From Phoronis australis (Eukaryota; Phoronida; Phoronidae): 30,117 nucleotides of DNA. Positions 9,934 to 20,811 of this stretch are shown here, piece by piece. Where the stretch lies: contig NMRA01000395.1 in the NCBI GenBank assembly GCA_002633005.1, forward strand, positions 76,858-106,974. The letters are read 5' to 3'. The notes beneath the pieces were generated by a model that was given only the letters and a program-made list of their open reading frames with translations, did no database searches and had not been told where the DNA came from. Both the position numbers and the translations under genes were made by a program. The stretch's first letter is position 1; each line of letters starts with the position of its first letter.

Positions 9934-10056
9934 CTAGAAACCTACCCGGAACCCGTTGGGTATGCACATTTTGGTCATGTCACGGCATTTCCCCATAATG
10001 CAGACTCCTTGGCAACACTCCGGTGTCGTTTCGCACTGAAATATAGACGTACATGT
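9934..10056 (-). CDS. Cysteine-rich exon with cystine-knot-like spacing (putative secreted peptide, mature part)
   Basis: The minus-strand exon begins after the acceptor GTTTTTCAG at 10056 (an alternative in-frame acceptor, ATATTTCAG, gives 10035) and is read in phase 0. It holds seven cysteines spaced C-x5-C-x5-CC-x3-C-x4-C-x6-C; the first six match the inhibitor cystine knot framework C-C-CC-C-C. The frame ends at TAG 9936-9934. A donor GTAGGT after 9946 would alternatively make an 111-nt symmetrical internal exon. ICK folds occur in neuropeptide-like modulators, antimicrobial peptides, protease inhibitors and venom peptides, so no activity can be assigned. It lies 9.36 kb downstream of a signal-peptide exon of compatible phase at 19526-19415. 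Pairing the two is inference. Confidence 0.6.
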   Translation of the reverse strand, partial: TCTSIFQCETTPECCQGVCIMGKCRDMTKMCIPNGFRVGF

Positions 10057-10643
10057 CTGAAAAACTGTCCATACATAAGAGCTCGTCACGTGACAACTTC
10101 GGAGACTTACTTTAAAATGATAATCGAACATCAAGAGGGCTACCAAATTTCACTCAAGTCTCTTCAAAATGTACTCATCCTCGAAAATTGACCTCAGGTC
10201 ACCATGAAACTCCTTGTTGGGAAAAAAGATCAGTAAAATGTAAACGCATGTTTATACCTAGCCTGTTCACAGTTTAGTCAAGGACATAGAACGTGTTTAA
10301 TGAAAGGAGGCGCGAAAATACTAGTGTCGTCAAAAACTGCTAGCCTCGCTTTCATATACTACATACACGATAATGCTCCTGGATACTAGCAATAACTCAT
10401 TATGTACAAAATATCAAGCAAACGGTGTTTTGTGTATTATCTCTATCATTTTTAAATGCGACAGTAACAACACCCAATTGGCTAGAAAATGCACGCGACT
10501 TCTCAACCAAAGTCAACACTGTCATAAGTATGAATGCAGTTTAGCTTATACGTCTCTGGTTTATGCTTACAGTGGGTGTTCGTGGCCAGAACAAGACTAC
10601 AGTGATGCGTGCATACGACCACTAGCGTCGCCTATCGCATAAC
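10057..10643. other. Putative intron sequence, no gene recognised
   Basis: A plus-strand frame of 89 codons (10373-10642) has no recognisable domain and no splice context. If the minus-strand peptide gene is real, this is the 3' end of its second intron. Confidence 0.4.
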
Positions 10644-11030
10644 CAGGGCCCGGTCTCCAATCTTTTTACTCGAAATGGAACTCGAAATTAGGTTTGGCAT
10701 TTTCTACTCTACTTTTGGGCGAACTCAAGATAAGTGTCTATTATTCTATGCTCGAGTACACAATAACTTACGTAGATAATTTATTGCCCTTAGTTCACAG
10801 TTTGTAAACCCAATATTAAAGCAATAAGTTCGAGTTTTTACTCGAGTTTGTAGCACGAATATAAGGGCCTTCAAGGGCAAACTTGAACTAGAAACTCCTA
10901 TGCATAAACTATAATGTATTCGAGCACAGTCTGATAACCAATTATCTTAAGTTCGCACAAAAGGAGCAGAGAAATTGCCAAAAATAGTTTCGAGTTCGTT
11001 TCGAGTACAAAGATTAGAGACCGGGCCCTG
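10644..11030. mobile_element. Foldback MITE, 387 bp, with long terminal inverted repeats
   Basis: It starts CAGGGCCCGGTCTCCAATC and ends with the inverse, GATTAGAGACCGGGCCCTG. The arms pair over roughly 110 bases, including a stretch with repeated CTCGAG/CTCGAA motifs. There is no coding capacity. I could not identify a convincing target duplication (ATAAC against ATCCT), so the superfamily is open. It sits inside the proposed second intron of the cysteine-rich peptide gene. Confidence 0.85.
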
Positions 11031-12311
11031 ATCCTGTCGGTACCCCTGACTGGGTTAAGTAAAGCAACGAGTTATGTGTTGAACATTTGACATACCTTAA
11101 CCAATGTGCGTAAATTATTTCATGTTATTAGAACTCAAATAATGTGTCCTCTAAATAGCCGATGTTTTAGTTTGAAATGAAACATGGAAATTAGGATCTA
11201 GCTACTACGTAGCTCTATGATAAGGCGTTTTCATTACAGTCGAAATGGGTTAACTACTTGGTACATTAAACAAACGCTGTTTAAAAACACATCAACACAT
11301 TAGCTAAGGTGGGTGACAATGGTTTACCGCGGTAAATACATTTCTATTTTATGAAATTACTTAACAAAATTAAGGTTAAGCGGAAACTGTCACCTCGTAA
11401 TTAGCATTGCAGTCAGCATCTGAAAACTTGTAACAGGTTGACGATTAATTTGTAGTTTGCTGAAACATTTGTACCACCGAGTGACTTCCTAGAACAAATA
11501 TTAACGATGAAATCAAAATTCTTTAGGTGCGAGTTCTTTCGCATTTTTTAGGAATACCATAATGAATATTTTGATTGTTTTTACATTGATGTAAAAACGT
11601 AAATCAATAAAACAACTTCAGTCCATTCGTCCATTAGTGTATATACAGTATAGTGACAGTCAGTGAATAGCACCAAAAAAAATTTCACTTGCCGCAAGAG
11701 TTGGACACTCTTTCAAATGCTCGGAATGCATCTGGCTTACACTAAGAACGTACCAGACAAAACATCTCGAGTCGTATCTAATATATGATCTTGCGAAAAG
11801 TCTTTCAAATTAAGCCATGTTTCGATGTAACATTTTATTAGGAGCATCACAGTACAGTGGAATATCCCTGTCTATAGCATTCGTATCTGTCTTCTGCCTT
11901 GAAAGGCAATCTCTTGAAATCTTTATTATCTTTTCACTTATTTATTACTGCCTTTGTAGATTGATGAGCTTGATACTACTCTGCCACTAACACAGAAAAC
12001 GGATACTCTTATTTACTAAAGAAAATGTGTTCATACATAGATAATAAATTAAAATAGTTACAATTCATAGGATTTACCAGTGAGTGAAAGTTTGCAACCG
12101 GACAAAGCAAAAGGCTCCTCCTCAAATCACGAACACGGACGAAGCTTTTCAAAGATAGCGATGCATAAATCGAAAGTGGCGTTTTCCGCGCTCTAAAAAT
12201 AGTCAACATCGCCACATGTGAGCGCGATATTAGGTTTGGGAACGGGTGCAGCCCACACTGAGACATTTAACTAAAGGCCTTGCGATTATTGGTCGTCGGC
12301 TTCTTGCTTTT
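11031..12311. other. AT-rich non-coding sequence
   Basis: No domain-bearing ORF or repeat copy is recognised between the foldback MITE and the second THAP-bearing element. The 85-codon minus-strand frame at 12009-12266 shows no recognisable motif. Confidence 0.5.
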
Positions 12312-12315
12312 TTAA

Positions 12316-13932
12316 AGGAGAATGCCGCCCGATTTAATTAGTCTTTTTTGCCGTTTTCATCGGTCTATATCCACATTGCCTCTCATACGGTCGACCGTAC
12401 CTTGCAGAGAGGTGTCGCGTTAACCTGTCAGGAAGGTGAGAAACGATGCAGCGACGTCAGTGGTTCATTTGCAGAGTGAATGCCGCTATGTTGCGGTGCA
12501 TCGTTCCCGCTTGTCCGAAGTATGCAGCTGCGAGGAAAGCAGATATATCGTTTTATCGACTTCCTCAAGAGTTCGAAATGCTTAGAAAGTGGCTCGCAGT
12601 AGTGAAGAATCAAAAATACGCTGTAAATAGCAAGTATAAGGCCGTGAAACATCTCCGTGTCTGCAGTCGTCGACAGTGCCTGGCGAATGCCGGCTTACCA
12701 AAAGCTGTCCATTCGTTCCGTTGTCTGAAATTCTTCATGGCGCCTCTCTAGTATTTCTTTATCACTGTATTCAGGTTCGAACTGATAGCCAGTGAAACTT
12801 AATGAACCACCTGCGAAGTTTTCGTCGGGATGAGCTCTCGTCTAAGTCGGGATTGCGATTTGCCACTTGGTATATTGACGTTTATTACTGAACGTTTTCT
12901 TTCAAAATGAATCATTCTCACCCTAACCAATATATAACTGAGACAAGGTCTGACACATTAGATGTAATTTGTAATGCCTTTGGAGTGCTCGTGAGTGCAA
13001 ATGATTTGAGAAGCCAGCAACGAGTAAATAGGTGCAATAAACTAATTGACGGCACACAGAGACCGTGTGAGCTCATGCTAATTCAGTGTTTGCTGACAGA
13101 AACTGTTGTGAAACAACTCGATTTCTATCCTACCGCCAGGTGTTAAGGGAATCTTTATTTACATTTATATTATTCAAATAATGATTTTCAATGTACAACT
13201 TCTACCCTGAGGGTTCTGTTTCTAAAGCGTAAACTGTATTCGCGGACCCCGACGATCGAGTAAATAGATTTGCAGTTTCATGGCTAAGTCACCAACATAA
13301 TCACGTGCACAATACTTCTTTGGCTCAATAGTATAGTATTTTTTGACTGGAAGCTTAGTTTCCAATTTGACTGGTTTATGTTCGTGATGTCGTCAGTCCC
13401 GCCGGGCCGCGACGGGCCTGATCGGTTTCCGAGCCACTGGCCGGGATAACAAGCGTTTTGTGTGTTTAGACCTCAAAAAATCACAGGTCCAAACAACACA
13501 AATCTAGGTTCTCCCGTCTGTGTCTCACGGAAAAATACTTCGAAATTATCTCCGAACAGACTCCGAACTCCTGCTACGGACCTTGCCTGCCGAAATCTGT
13601 AGGCTACGGTGTTTCCGAATACCAATAAATCCGTAACAGCAAAAAAAAACAACACGTTTTTATAAGAACTCGGTGTATTTTTAAAGGTTTTGCATCGGAT
13701 TTTGATGATTTATTGGTGTTAAACGATGAATTCAAGCGATAAGCTGACACCAGTGACCCGTGTTTTGAACTGCTGAACAGACTGCGTGTGAAACCAATTT
13801 CGTCATTGGATAATTTCAACACCTCCGTCTGCCGTCAGATGTCAGGTAACGCAACCGTACGTGCCGTTATCGAGTAGAACTACTCGATCTAAATGGATAC
13901 AAATTAGGTTGTTTTTTGAGTGGCATGCTCCT
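12316..13932 (+). mobile_element. THAP-bearing TTAA-flanked DNA transposon, copy 2 (complete ends)
   Basis: Complete copy of the family also seen at 1-1565. The left terminus AGGAGAATGCC and right terminus GGCATGCTCCT are inverted repeats with one mismatch, bounded by TTAA at 12312-12315 and 13933-13936. Length is 1617 bp. The only protein signature is a THAP domain near the left end; the remaining 1.1 kb is non-coding and no catalytic core is visible. The TTAA duplication, AGG ends and THAP domain suggest a Kolobok-type non-autonomous derivative. Its termini differ from the AGGCGAAGGCAAC family at 7121, so this is a separate family. Confidence 0.85.
12446..12751 (+). pseudogene. THAP zinc-finger ORF, C-terminal zinc ligands lost
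   Basis: An open frame of 101 codons from ATG 12446, or more naturally from the internal ATG 12497 (MLRCIVPACPKY). It shows the THAP N-terminal Cys pair (CIVPAC), ISFYRLPQ, the invariant Trp in MLRKWLAVVKN and a basic region. It then reads RVCSRRQC where the family needs CxxHF, so the His ligand and Phe are missing. The sister copy (17-261) still has CRHF at this point, showing that a local rearrangement of about 20 bases destroyed the motif here. The frame ends soon after at a TAG with no downstream transposase. It is open but unlikely to fold around zinc. Confidence 0.65.
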
Positions 13933-13936
13933 TTAA

Positions 13937-15951
13937 AGGCGTCTTGGTCTTGGCGAGAGACTGTGGTTGCACGCGGCGGCGCTTTTCCTTTTATCACGGA
14001 AGGCGACACTCGCCATAACTAATATTAACTGAAAGCGTTTTTAAATGTTGATCTGGCGGTCATATTGGGTTTTGCCCCTAGCAGCTACATGTACATTAAG
14101 TGCAGGTAGTTCTGAAAAAAGCACCCGGTCTGACTGTCTATCATCAATGGCTAAGGAACGCATTTTACTCTTTCCTTGTAGTCTTACTCTTATATGTACG
14201 GAGCACGGAAAGTGTATGTACAACACCCTTTCAACTCACGGTCCCTCAAAGCAAGCCTAATTGCGATGATTAACCCATTTCGACGCTGAGACATCAATGG
14301 ATAATCACGATAATTAAAAAATGATAAGTACTGTAATGGCGTGTTTGTATGGTCCTTGATCACACTGATAATCCTTTTGAGATTTCATGTAAAACGTACT
14401 AATTGAAAACACTAAGTGAGAAATGTTCGACTCGAAATTCGTTGCGTCGATTCTAAATAGAAGCAGAATATTTATAGTTTGTCATTAAACAAGAATGCCT
14501 ATTATTTTCATGTGGATTGTAACCTATACCATGGGTGATGATTTTTCACGTAAATCACGCAATGGAAACTGATGATTTCTTACATGCAAGTATTTCTGAT
14601 CGTCTTAAACATAATACAGAGTAGCATTCTCAAAACTTTGCATCATTAGAAACGAGACGCGTTTCACGGCTCCTTGTGATACTAGGTGTTAAGACCGTGA
14701 CACGCAAAAAATTATCTCTGCGCATGTACCGTGTGTTTGCCTGACTCTTAACGTGAAAAAAGAAATTATCCTCGGAGGAGAATCTGTCTGGATTTTCCGT
14801 TTCTCGTCAAGAGTGATTTAACAGTTTGAGTACTTGAGACATAATCGCGACCGGTATCAGCAAGACATTACAGACTCCCGTAGGTATTAGCGTTATCTCG
14901 CGAGAATACAGATAACCGTTGACGGAGGTTTGATGAATTATAGAATTTTTGCTTGCGTGTTGTAGAAAGTGTTGTTAATTGCTTGTTCCATCAAACCATT
15001 ATACACATGTAAAGTAAAGTAAACACATCGACATTTAAGTGGTGGCTAGATCATTCAATTCCCACCACACCAGTAAACTATTTTGTGAGACTAGATATTA
15101 GCTGTGGAACGTGCGAAACGTGGACTCGAGCAAGGCATGTAAACAAGCAAGAAATTTATCTAATATTTAAAACGTTACGATTGTAGCCCATGTCGCATTT
15201 AGAATTTGGACTTTCTATGAAAGGACACCTGAAACAAAGGCAAACTAGGCCGTAAACGACGCGAGAAGAATCTTACGTTGTCATCGTAACCGTTAGAGGT
15301 TGGGCCACTCGACTGGTTTGCGCACCACAGAATTTGCCGGTTCAGATCAAAGAGCCCATGTTGTGGTTAATCAAATCGCTCCATGGTGCTATGTTATCGT
15401 TCTCTAGGTTATGAGACCGTGATTAGGTATGACATTGGTATTTTTAAGTTTTCTTTTTGAATTTTGTAAGTTGCATATTTGATTAGTTCGTGAAAAGCAC
15501 ACTTGTTAAGGTTTTTGAATTTTGAAAACTGGACAAGGAATGTGACTTTTACAACTTTAAACGTTTGTTTATTGTAGCAATAATACGTTACTCATTAATT
15601 CCGCTGTGTGTGCATCATAAATGAGCAAACTACCAAACCACCTGGGAGAATTGGATATTGAGTTAAGCCAAGTGTCATAGTATAATTCTTGGCATGGAGA
15701 CAACGTTCAGAAAGGCGTCCTGTCTGTAATTTCAGCATCAAGAAACAAAGGGTTATTATTGTGGTCAAACGCGTGGGAACACGATTGGCGGACTAAACGC
15801 GACTGCAATTGGCATAATTGGCATGCTGTCTTATAACGAAGGCAGATCTTCTGTCTGATTTCGGCGTGTGATCTTAAGAAGAAATATTCGACATATATAA
15901 TGAGCATTCATGTCAATTTTGTCAGAAGGCGGATTTGACATTACACTCTTC
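13937..15951. other. 2 kb non-coding stretch with one CGCG promoter-type motif
   Basis: No gene or repeat copy is recognised. Short ORFs at 14041-14260 and 15707-16049 have no recognisable domains. The one notable element is the palindrome at 14896-14905. Confidence 0.5.
14896..14905. promoter_or_regulatory. TCTCGCGAGA palindrome (CGCG core-promoter motif)
   Basis: Perfect copy of the 10-base CGCG element found near transcription starts of many animal genes. No first exon is evident beside it, so it may be fortuitous. Confidence 0.3.
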
Positions 15952-15978
15952 CACAGTGCTAGGAAAGGTAGCACTGTG
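15952..15978. repeat. Perfect 10-bp stem hairpin at the edge of helicase-fragment copy 2
   Basis: CACAGTGCTA and TAGCACTGTG are exact inverted repeats with a 7-base loop. Homology to the copy at 6594 begins here, so the hairpin marks the left boundary of the duplicated unit. Confidence 0.75.
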
Positions 15979-16002
15979 AAATGTTGTTTAATATTGCATC
16001 TC

Positions 16003-16052
16003 ATTGGTTGAAGTAATGAAACCCACGTCTTACATTCAGTCATTCCCATTGG
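16003..16052. promoter_or_regulatory. Paired inverted CCAAT boxes upstream of the helicase-like start
   Basis: ATTGG occurs at 16003-16007 and 16048-16052, some 50-100 bases before ATG 16103. The arrangement is partly conserved in the other copy (CATTGG near 6958, ACTGG near 6997), suggesting a promoter that travelled with the coding fragment. Confidence 0.4.
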
Positions 16053-16102
16053 TTGAAATCTGGGAAACCCCCTTTCAGTTTACTGTTATACATGTACGTA
16101 GT

Positions 16103-16534
16103 ATGGCGACCACCTTGGACTTGAATAGTTGCAATTTATTAAAGGTAGTGATGTAAGTAAACAAAATCAAACGAACCCCAATCCAGTGTCTTAAGCCCAA
16201 ATCGGCACAGTGCATAGAGGCGTGTGCAAGTGGCGGCGATTTGATCGGTGTACTTCCGACCTGGGCATGCGAATTGATACCTACACACTTAATTCCATGC
16301 GTCTTTCATCATGTTTCCACAGGGCCACATTTCACTATACGTGGCGCTGTGTCAGAAGATAGTTTGACATTCGATATGTTGATCGGACGTCATGTTACCG
16401 CTGAAAAGGACCATTCTAAGTCATTTGTAGCTATACAATTTTCACAAGACGATTTCTTAACTTACAGTCTCGAAATATTTCCAAAAATCCAGATACGTTT
16501 ACACCGCCCATTGACTGTGGCATCTACAGTGTAG
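16103..16534 (+). pseudogene. RecQ-like SF2 helicase 5' fragment (copy 2, unoccupied by transposons)
   Basis: From ATG 16103 the frame reads MATTLDLNSCNLL, then a 13-base insertion brings a TAA. It is open again from about 16156: LKPKSAQCIEACASGGD, then LIGVLPT, and on to a TAG after 16534. LKPxxxQxIxA plus sGxDLIGVLPT matches the Q-motif and start of motif I of RecQ-like helicases. The next residues, where GxGKS is required, are WACEL, so the Walker A motif is destroyed. LIPCVFHH follows where family members usually have a hydrophobic LxPxVF segment. The remainder is unrecognised. It is the paralogue of 7041-8510 and preserves both pre-insertion sites. Helicase identity rests on motif pattern only. 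Confidence 0.55.
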
Positions 16535-19414
16535 GTGGATATGTCTAAATCAATGATTTGTAGCGAAAATATATTCGACAGTCAGGAAGTCCAATTCTTT
16601 CGGTTGCCATTTAAAGATGTGATGATCTCGTTTAATAGCTCACTGGTTTATAGAAATTCAACGAGCCAAATTCTTTTAAAATTTCCGGCTTAAAACACCA
16701 TGGAGGTTAATTATAACAGTAAAATAAGGTTTAAGTGACACACTCATGTACGGGGCACCACAGGAGGCTGGAAGGCCTATAGCGCCCCACTTATTTTAGT
16801 GCTGCGCCGCCCGTGTTATATGGTAGCGCACCATAGGGAGTTGGAGACTGTAGCCTCTACTTACATGTATTTCTGCTGCGCCTCCCATGTTGCTACTTTT
16901 TAGTCCCCTACCTACACTGACGTAGAGCAACTTCCACTAGAGCAACACACACACACATGCGCACATCCGACAAAGTGTAGGGCAGAAGCTGTTGCTTGGC
17001 GCATGACAATGAAAAGCTGATTGGAGTACGGCGCGAAAAAGATGACCTGGATTTATGCAACGGCAGCTGATAATTACAGTGTGACTTCCGCCTTCACCCG
17101 GGTTTTGGGCCATACAGTTGTCACAAGTTGAGAAGTTGCACTAGTGTATGACCAGAAAAGGCCAATTTTCATCCATCGTGGTTCACTTGAACAAAGACAC
17201 CAACTCTGGGCACATGAAGGATTGGAGGCTAACAGCAATGGGGTTGTGGCATACCGCTTTCCCAGGGCTTTGGCATTAAAACGGAATGATCAGTGCAACA
17301 TGCGTGTATTCAAAGGTATCATGTAGATGAAAGTTTTGACTACTGATAAATTCCTATAAAACACTTCTAAGATATAATCAGGTGGCCAGAAGCGGTATTA
17401 CAGAACGTGTGGTGACAAGCACACGTACCCCATGTAAGTTTACACGAAATTGGATCGAAGGTGTTATCATTGGATATTTTGTTACGCTCAGTCTACCACC
17501 CCCGTCCAGTTGCCGACAGTACACTGTATTCTACTGCACTGTTGTCAGCGCTTCACGTCACAGGTTCCTCCGACTTCATTAGAAACACAATTGGTCCCGC
17601 AGACCACATTAGTCTAATACCATTAATACGCATGCATGTACATGTGTGTGCTGGCTTTGCTTAAAAGTTATGCGAGCAAGGCTCTCATCGAAAATTTTAA
17701 TATGCTTTCTTCACAGTTGTTACGATCGAAAGATACCAGGATTATGAAAGAATAACCCTCTGATCTATTCATGTGTCCTTTGCAATCAAAAGTACATGTA
17801 CCTAAGTTTTTTTGTTGATTGGAGGCTTTCAGTTGCCCCAGACAATAAAGACATTCAGCAAGTATCAATTCAGAAGGTCGCATGACTAGGTGGTGACATA
17901 ACTTTTGATGAGGACATCAATTAAAAATGAGCAAAAACGGTAGGGAATGGATGTCGACAATACAGTATTCTCATGTGAACTGTGAACCTAGTTTACCAGG
18001 TTGTACTTTTGTGCAAATATCTTAAATTCTGTTAGCTCTAACCCTATAAAGTACATATTTTCTGAATAGGTTTCTAACAAAATTTTATTATTCTTATTTA
18101 CTTGTCTTTATGTAGTCACGAGATATGCGTTTTTAGTATTGTTTTACTTTGGACAGAGATTTTGCAAATATTGTTCCTTGGTCATCTGGCAACGTGTTGA
18201 TAACGACATTTTGGACGGAACCGTGCCTCATATTTTTGAAATGAGTCTTAGGTTTATAATTATCGAATTTTAGAGCAATTTGAGCAAAAACGGCCGTACT
18301 CTTGAAAAATGAGACCCATTGCAAAAATTTGAGACACGGTGCCCCGTTTGGTGGGTGTCGTAATAGGGAAGTTTTTGACATTGGCGTAGGAAACATTTGA
18401 TGGTGTGGAGGGAGGGTTCACGAAGAGAGTCTGTCGAATTTTCAATTTTATTTCAAATTAGGGAGTGGAAATCTCTCTCCGCCCGCCAACATTTTGGATG
18501 AGGGGGCGATCGCCCCAATCCCCCGCTTCTTATGCCAATGGTGGAAAGAAATGTGGAGTTTGTACTTCAGAAAGCCTATCTTATATTTATTTCTTCCAAG
18601 ACTCCCGTGGGCAAATCCTGCAGGATCTGTACCTGCCCACCATGCAATTGCCACTTCCGCCCAGTCACCATCGATTAGTCACTCCCGGCTTATTTCCCGT
18701 AATTTACATTATCTGAATTATTCTTTCTTCATTTACACGATGTTTTTGCCTATGTGTGTGTTTTCCAATTCACTGCTTAAACTTAATATTCTCAATATTT
18801 TAAAAAAGACTCTTCAAAATTTTGAATTTAACAAAATATTATCGGACATGTTAATCGACACGTCGCGTGCTTGTATACTTCTTCGGACCACACGACTGCT
18901 AGGTGTCGCTACGATCCATCACACAGTAATGACGGCCAATGTGGTTAGTCCTCCTACTAGTACATCTATGGTAGATGTAGAGTTTTGTATGAATGAGCAA
19001 TTTGACCTCTGCACGTAGCGGCTTCTGACAACAGCTAAACAAATCACGATCAAGAAAATTTGATCTCGAGTAAAACTATCCTATACCGCACGTTTAAAAA
19101 GTGACCCAGTCGTTTTAAATGCCGTTTCTAACAGGATCAAAACTGGGCATTTTGGTAAAAAAATAAGTAATGTGTAATTTTGCAACAGACAAGTTTTTAA
19201 AATTATAGTCACCAAGACTTCCTGAGAATACGCTTTGATTAAATTGGTAATAGCGAATTTTATTAAGTTCTGAAAGGGTGGCATTTTGTGTCCTCTACCT
19301 CCAAGAGCTATACTGGCAGACAAAACATGAGCAGTTTTATCAACTTTCCATGAACACTGCTTTCCCACCGTCTTTGCTGTCTACTAATCTCCATTAAACA
19401 GGCTTAGGTCTTAC
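16535..19414. other. 2.9 kb without an identifiable gene
   Basis: Apart from a degenerate tandem repeat at 16749-16893, I see only unassigned ORFs. The most code-like is 17144-17317 (+), which ends at a possible donor (AAAG|GTATCATG); I recognise no domain. The 174-codon frame at 18494-19018 looks random in composition. Confidence 0.45.
16749..16893. repeat. Degenerate tandem repeat, two units of about 73 bp
   Basis: The units share GGTAGCGCACCA-like starts, a GGAGGCTGGA/GGGAGTTGGA block and the end TGCTGCGCC(G/T)CCC(G/A)TGTT. Divergence is substantial. Confidence 0.5.
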
Positions 19415-19526
19415 CCTTTCAAAATTAGATTTGCAGCTTTCAGCGTTGACGGCGGACACGAGCAGGCACGCAATAACGGCAACGGCAAGGATTGAGGATA
19501 TATCTTGGCGCATTTCGAAACAGCTC
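19415..19526 (-). CDS. Signal-peptide exon of a secreted protein
   Basis: On the minus strand a strong acceptor (ATTCTCTTTTCAG) opens the exon at 19526. After 13 nt of leader, ATG at 19513-19511 starts MRQDISSILAVAVIACLLVS, followed by AVNA, Glu-Ser-Cys and a short polar stretch. This is a textbook secretory signal: short N-region, a hydrophobic core of about 14 residues, and a small-residue cleavage site after VNA. One cysteine follows the cleavage site. The exon closes in phase 0 at a good donor (GAAAGG|GTAAGA) after 33 codons; reading through the donor gives only five more codons before a stop, as expected for intron. The rest of the protein must lie downstream on the minus strand. The best candidate in view is the cysteine-rich exon at 10056. 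Confidence 0.75.
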
Positions 19527-19532
19527 CTGAAA

Positions 19533-20148
19533 AGAGAATGCCGGCGATAAAAGAACTGGTTTAATGCAGGATGTACCAAACTTAAGGAAGTCTGTAGCAA
19601 ACGTCATGTTTATAACACAGGGACTGCTGCCAAAACCGTATGAAATAGAAACCAAACATCCTACAGGAGGAAGCTGTCATTGATGTTTGTTCCAAAATGT
19701 ATCACTTGCTGCCACTCTTCAGATGTTTAGACATCCTTCAGAGAGTGCCAGTTGATCAGCTCATATCTGGTATTGACAAAATGTAACAGAAAACCCGCAG
19801 AGATGCGTGCCACTGTAGCCAATTTCCGTCAGACGTCGTTGTTTGTGTAGGTATATATACAGACATGAAAAATACATACATACACATGTACATACATACA
19901 CACACACGCACACGCACACATATACTTGAATGTCGCCACGGATGCATGCAAAGCAAACCAAGGCATTAAAGAATACAACATCGATTGACTGTGACATTCG
20001 GAACAGTTGGGGTATTGTCGTAGCCTTAAATTATCTCTAGGACATGTATTCCGTCTGCGCATGTGCAAGGGGTTTGGTGAAGAGAGAGTTAAAGCCATGT
20101 CTTCAGCTCAACCAATCTTAAAAGCCTTGAAGGACGTCATATTCAGTC
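19533..20148. other. Putative intron sequence with a CA-rich microsatellite
   Basis: The CA/CATA-rich repeat lies at 19873-19923. The remaining ORFs overlap it and carry no recognised domain. Confidence 0.5.
19873..19923. repeat. CATA/CA-rich microsatellite
   Basis: Imperfect CATA units grading into CACACGCACA. The Val/Cys-rich minus-strand translations of this stretch are artefacts. Confidence 0.9.
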
Positions 20149-20380
20149 TTTAAACTGCCTGCTGTAGCACTTTCAATTAATGTAGGCCTCCTGTATTACA
20201 ATGGTATGCCACTGCAATCAACGACATTCTCCATTTTAAGAGCCACATGACATGCTTTCCTGAATGAAGTTCACGCATGCGCAAAAATGAAACATCCCCT
20301 GGAGGACGCTTTTTCAGTAACTATACAAATGTGAGACCTCAGAACGTCAGTCTCCTGGAGGCTTACTACACTGCGAGGAG
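20149..20380. repeat. 232-bp near-identical direct repeat, first copy, ending at an N
   Basis: Matches 20580-20811 at a constant offset of 431 with a single visible difference (20305 G against 20736 T). It stops exactly at the N at 20381. Confidence 0.9.
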
Positions 20381-20381
20381 N
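20381..20381. other. Assembly gap (single N)
   Basis: It sits exactly at the end of the first 232-bp repeat copy, which makes a haplotype or contig-overlap artefact likely. Confidence 0.95.
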
Positions 20382-20579
20382 AATGCTAGTCGCTGATCTC
20401 TTGTGTTCAACCCATGATGTCACATGGCGGGAAATGTGAAAATTGGCAAAATTGAAAGAGAAATCAAAATTTCGAGCTAATGACACAATATAATCATGGA
20501 TTTGGCTAAATTTTACGTCATACATTTAGTCTCTGGCCACCGGTAATTCGAAATGTGCAAAAATCCATGGTGTGTACTG

Positions 20580-20811
20580 TTTAAACTGCCTGCTGTAGCA
20601 CTTTCAATTAATGTAGGCCTCCTGTATTACAATGGTATGCCACTGCAATCAACGACATTCTCCATTTTAAGAGCCACATGACATGCTTTCCTGAATGAAG
20701 TTCACGCATGCGCAAAAATGAAACATCCCCTGGAGTACGCTTTTTCAGTAACTATACAAATGTGAGACCTCAGAACGTCAGTCTCCTGGAGGCTTACTAC
20801 ACTGCGAGGAG
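20580..20811. repeat. 232-bp near-identical direct repeat, second copy
   Basis: Second copy, separated from the first by 198 bp of sequence not seen elsewhere in the window. The flanks of the two copies differ. Confidence 0.9.

Noticed and set aside
17144-17317. Plus-strand 60-codon frame with code-like composition
   Set aside because: No recognised domain and weak splice signals; could be an exon but unsupported.
18494-19018. 174-codon plus-strand ORF
   Set aside because: The second longest frame in the window but random in composition, without a domain or paralogue.
19756-20098. Val/Cys/Met-rich minus-strand ORFs resembling membrane or cysteine-rich peptides
   Set aside because: They come from the CA/CATA microsatellite and appear in several frames alike.
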